Assembly: GCA_039938515.1 (NCBI GenBank)
Contig: JBDUUL010000018.1
Location: 1-49,552 of the forward strand
Length of the DNA stretch: 49,552 nt
Source: Nitrososphaera sp.
GTDB taxonomy: Archaea > Thermoproteota > Nitrososphaeria > Nitrososphaerales > Nitrososphaeraceae
Direction: 5' to 3'
The notes under the pieces are model-generated. The model worked only from the letters and a program-made list of their open reading frames with translations. It was not told the DNA's origin and searched no databases. Position numbers and translations under genes: made by a program. Every line of letters starts with the position of its first letter. Within the stretch, counting starts at the first letter, position 1. Below are positions 49,345-49,552 of the stretch, one piece after another.

Positions 49345-49552
49345 ATGTCCATACAACAAGCTACCGCCGGTGGAGTACCGGTTTTGATTCTGAAGGAAGG
49401 CTCATCGCAAACTAAAGGCCGCGATGCGCAAAAGAATAACATAACAGCCGCAAAGCTGGTTGCCGAGATAGTCAAGACAAGCCTTGGACCAAGAGGAATG
49501 GACAAGATGCTTGTGGATACTCTGGGCGACGTGACAATAACAAACGACGGAG
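49345..49552 (+). CDS. Thermosome subunit (group II chaperonin), N-terminal part
   Basis: The first 69 codons of a group II chaperonin, cut by the window edge. [20 protein letters not shown], then [20 protein letters not shown] and [17 protein letters not shown]: the TSLGPxGxDKM motif and GDVTITNDG nucleotide-binding loop are diagnostic. It forms the ATP-driven folding chamber in the cytosol. It diverges from the winged-helix/ATPase operon. Confidence 0.95.
   Translation, partial: MSIQQATAGGVPVLILKEGSSQTKGRDAQKNNITAAKLVAEIVKTSLGPRGMDKMLVDTLGDVTITNDG

Overview
The window comes from an ammonia-oxidising thaumarchaeon, most likely of the Nitrososphaera type (group I.1b). The reasons are an archaeal information-processing gene set (TFB, Spt5, FttA/aCPSF1, L32e, L19e, group II thermosome, archaeal PheST and DtdA, an intron-containing tRNA-Cys), the archaeal lipid enzyme G1P dehydrogenase (EgsA), a secreted NirK-type copper nitrite reductase of the ammonia-oxidising-archaeal kind, secreted proteins with PEFG-CTERM-like and CFI-box-CTERM-like ends, and roughly 50 percent GC. 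Many first genes of transcripts have a TATA-like element about 26 nt before the start codon (leaderless mRNAs), while genes inside operons use Shine-Dalgarno motifs. I see no insertion sequence, CRISPR array or prophage.

Layout. 1-11.5 kb: end of a ferredoxin, coaD, pstS, a receiver-domain protein, trpS, pheST, a PP-loop tRNA-thiolation candidate, sepF and fttA. 11.5-19.8 kb: a 42-residue Cys/His-rich protein, egsA, tRNA-Cys, a DUF99 protein without a normal start codon, a GTPase-dead EF-Tu-like protein, nirK, a PEFG-CTERM-like surface protein and a 56-residue helix-helix protein. 19.8-27.9 kb: CFI-box protein, prs, rnz, egghead-like GT2, tfb, PPP phosphatase and an ATP-grasp ligase.

27.9-35.2 kb is the most notable part. 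A tightly packed minus-strand operon encodes a helical-repeat protein, a PelF-like GT4 glycosyltransferase, a UDP-sugar epimerase and a PelG-like flippase. It diverges from a plus-strand pair encoding an LmbE/PIG-L (BshB-like) deacetylase and a BshC-like protein carrying a zinc-ribbon insert. I read this as a Pel-like glycan locus joined to an amino-sugar deacetylation and ligation module. The second module resembles the last two steps of bacillithiol synthesis and may make an undescribed archaeal thiol or glycan modification.

35.3-49.6 kb: two paralogous winged-helix proteins, a GvpD/KaiC-like ATPase, L32e-L19e, MGMT and dtdA, spt5, a tetrapyrrole operon (met8-like, hemA, hemB), tRNA-Gly, a 26-residue membrane microprotein, and a minus-strand cluster with a leaderless winged-helix/coiled-coil protein and an AAA-type ATPase. 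A perfect 16-bp palindrome lies between that cluster and the thermosome gene at the right edge.
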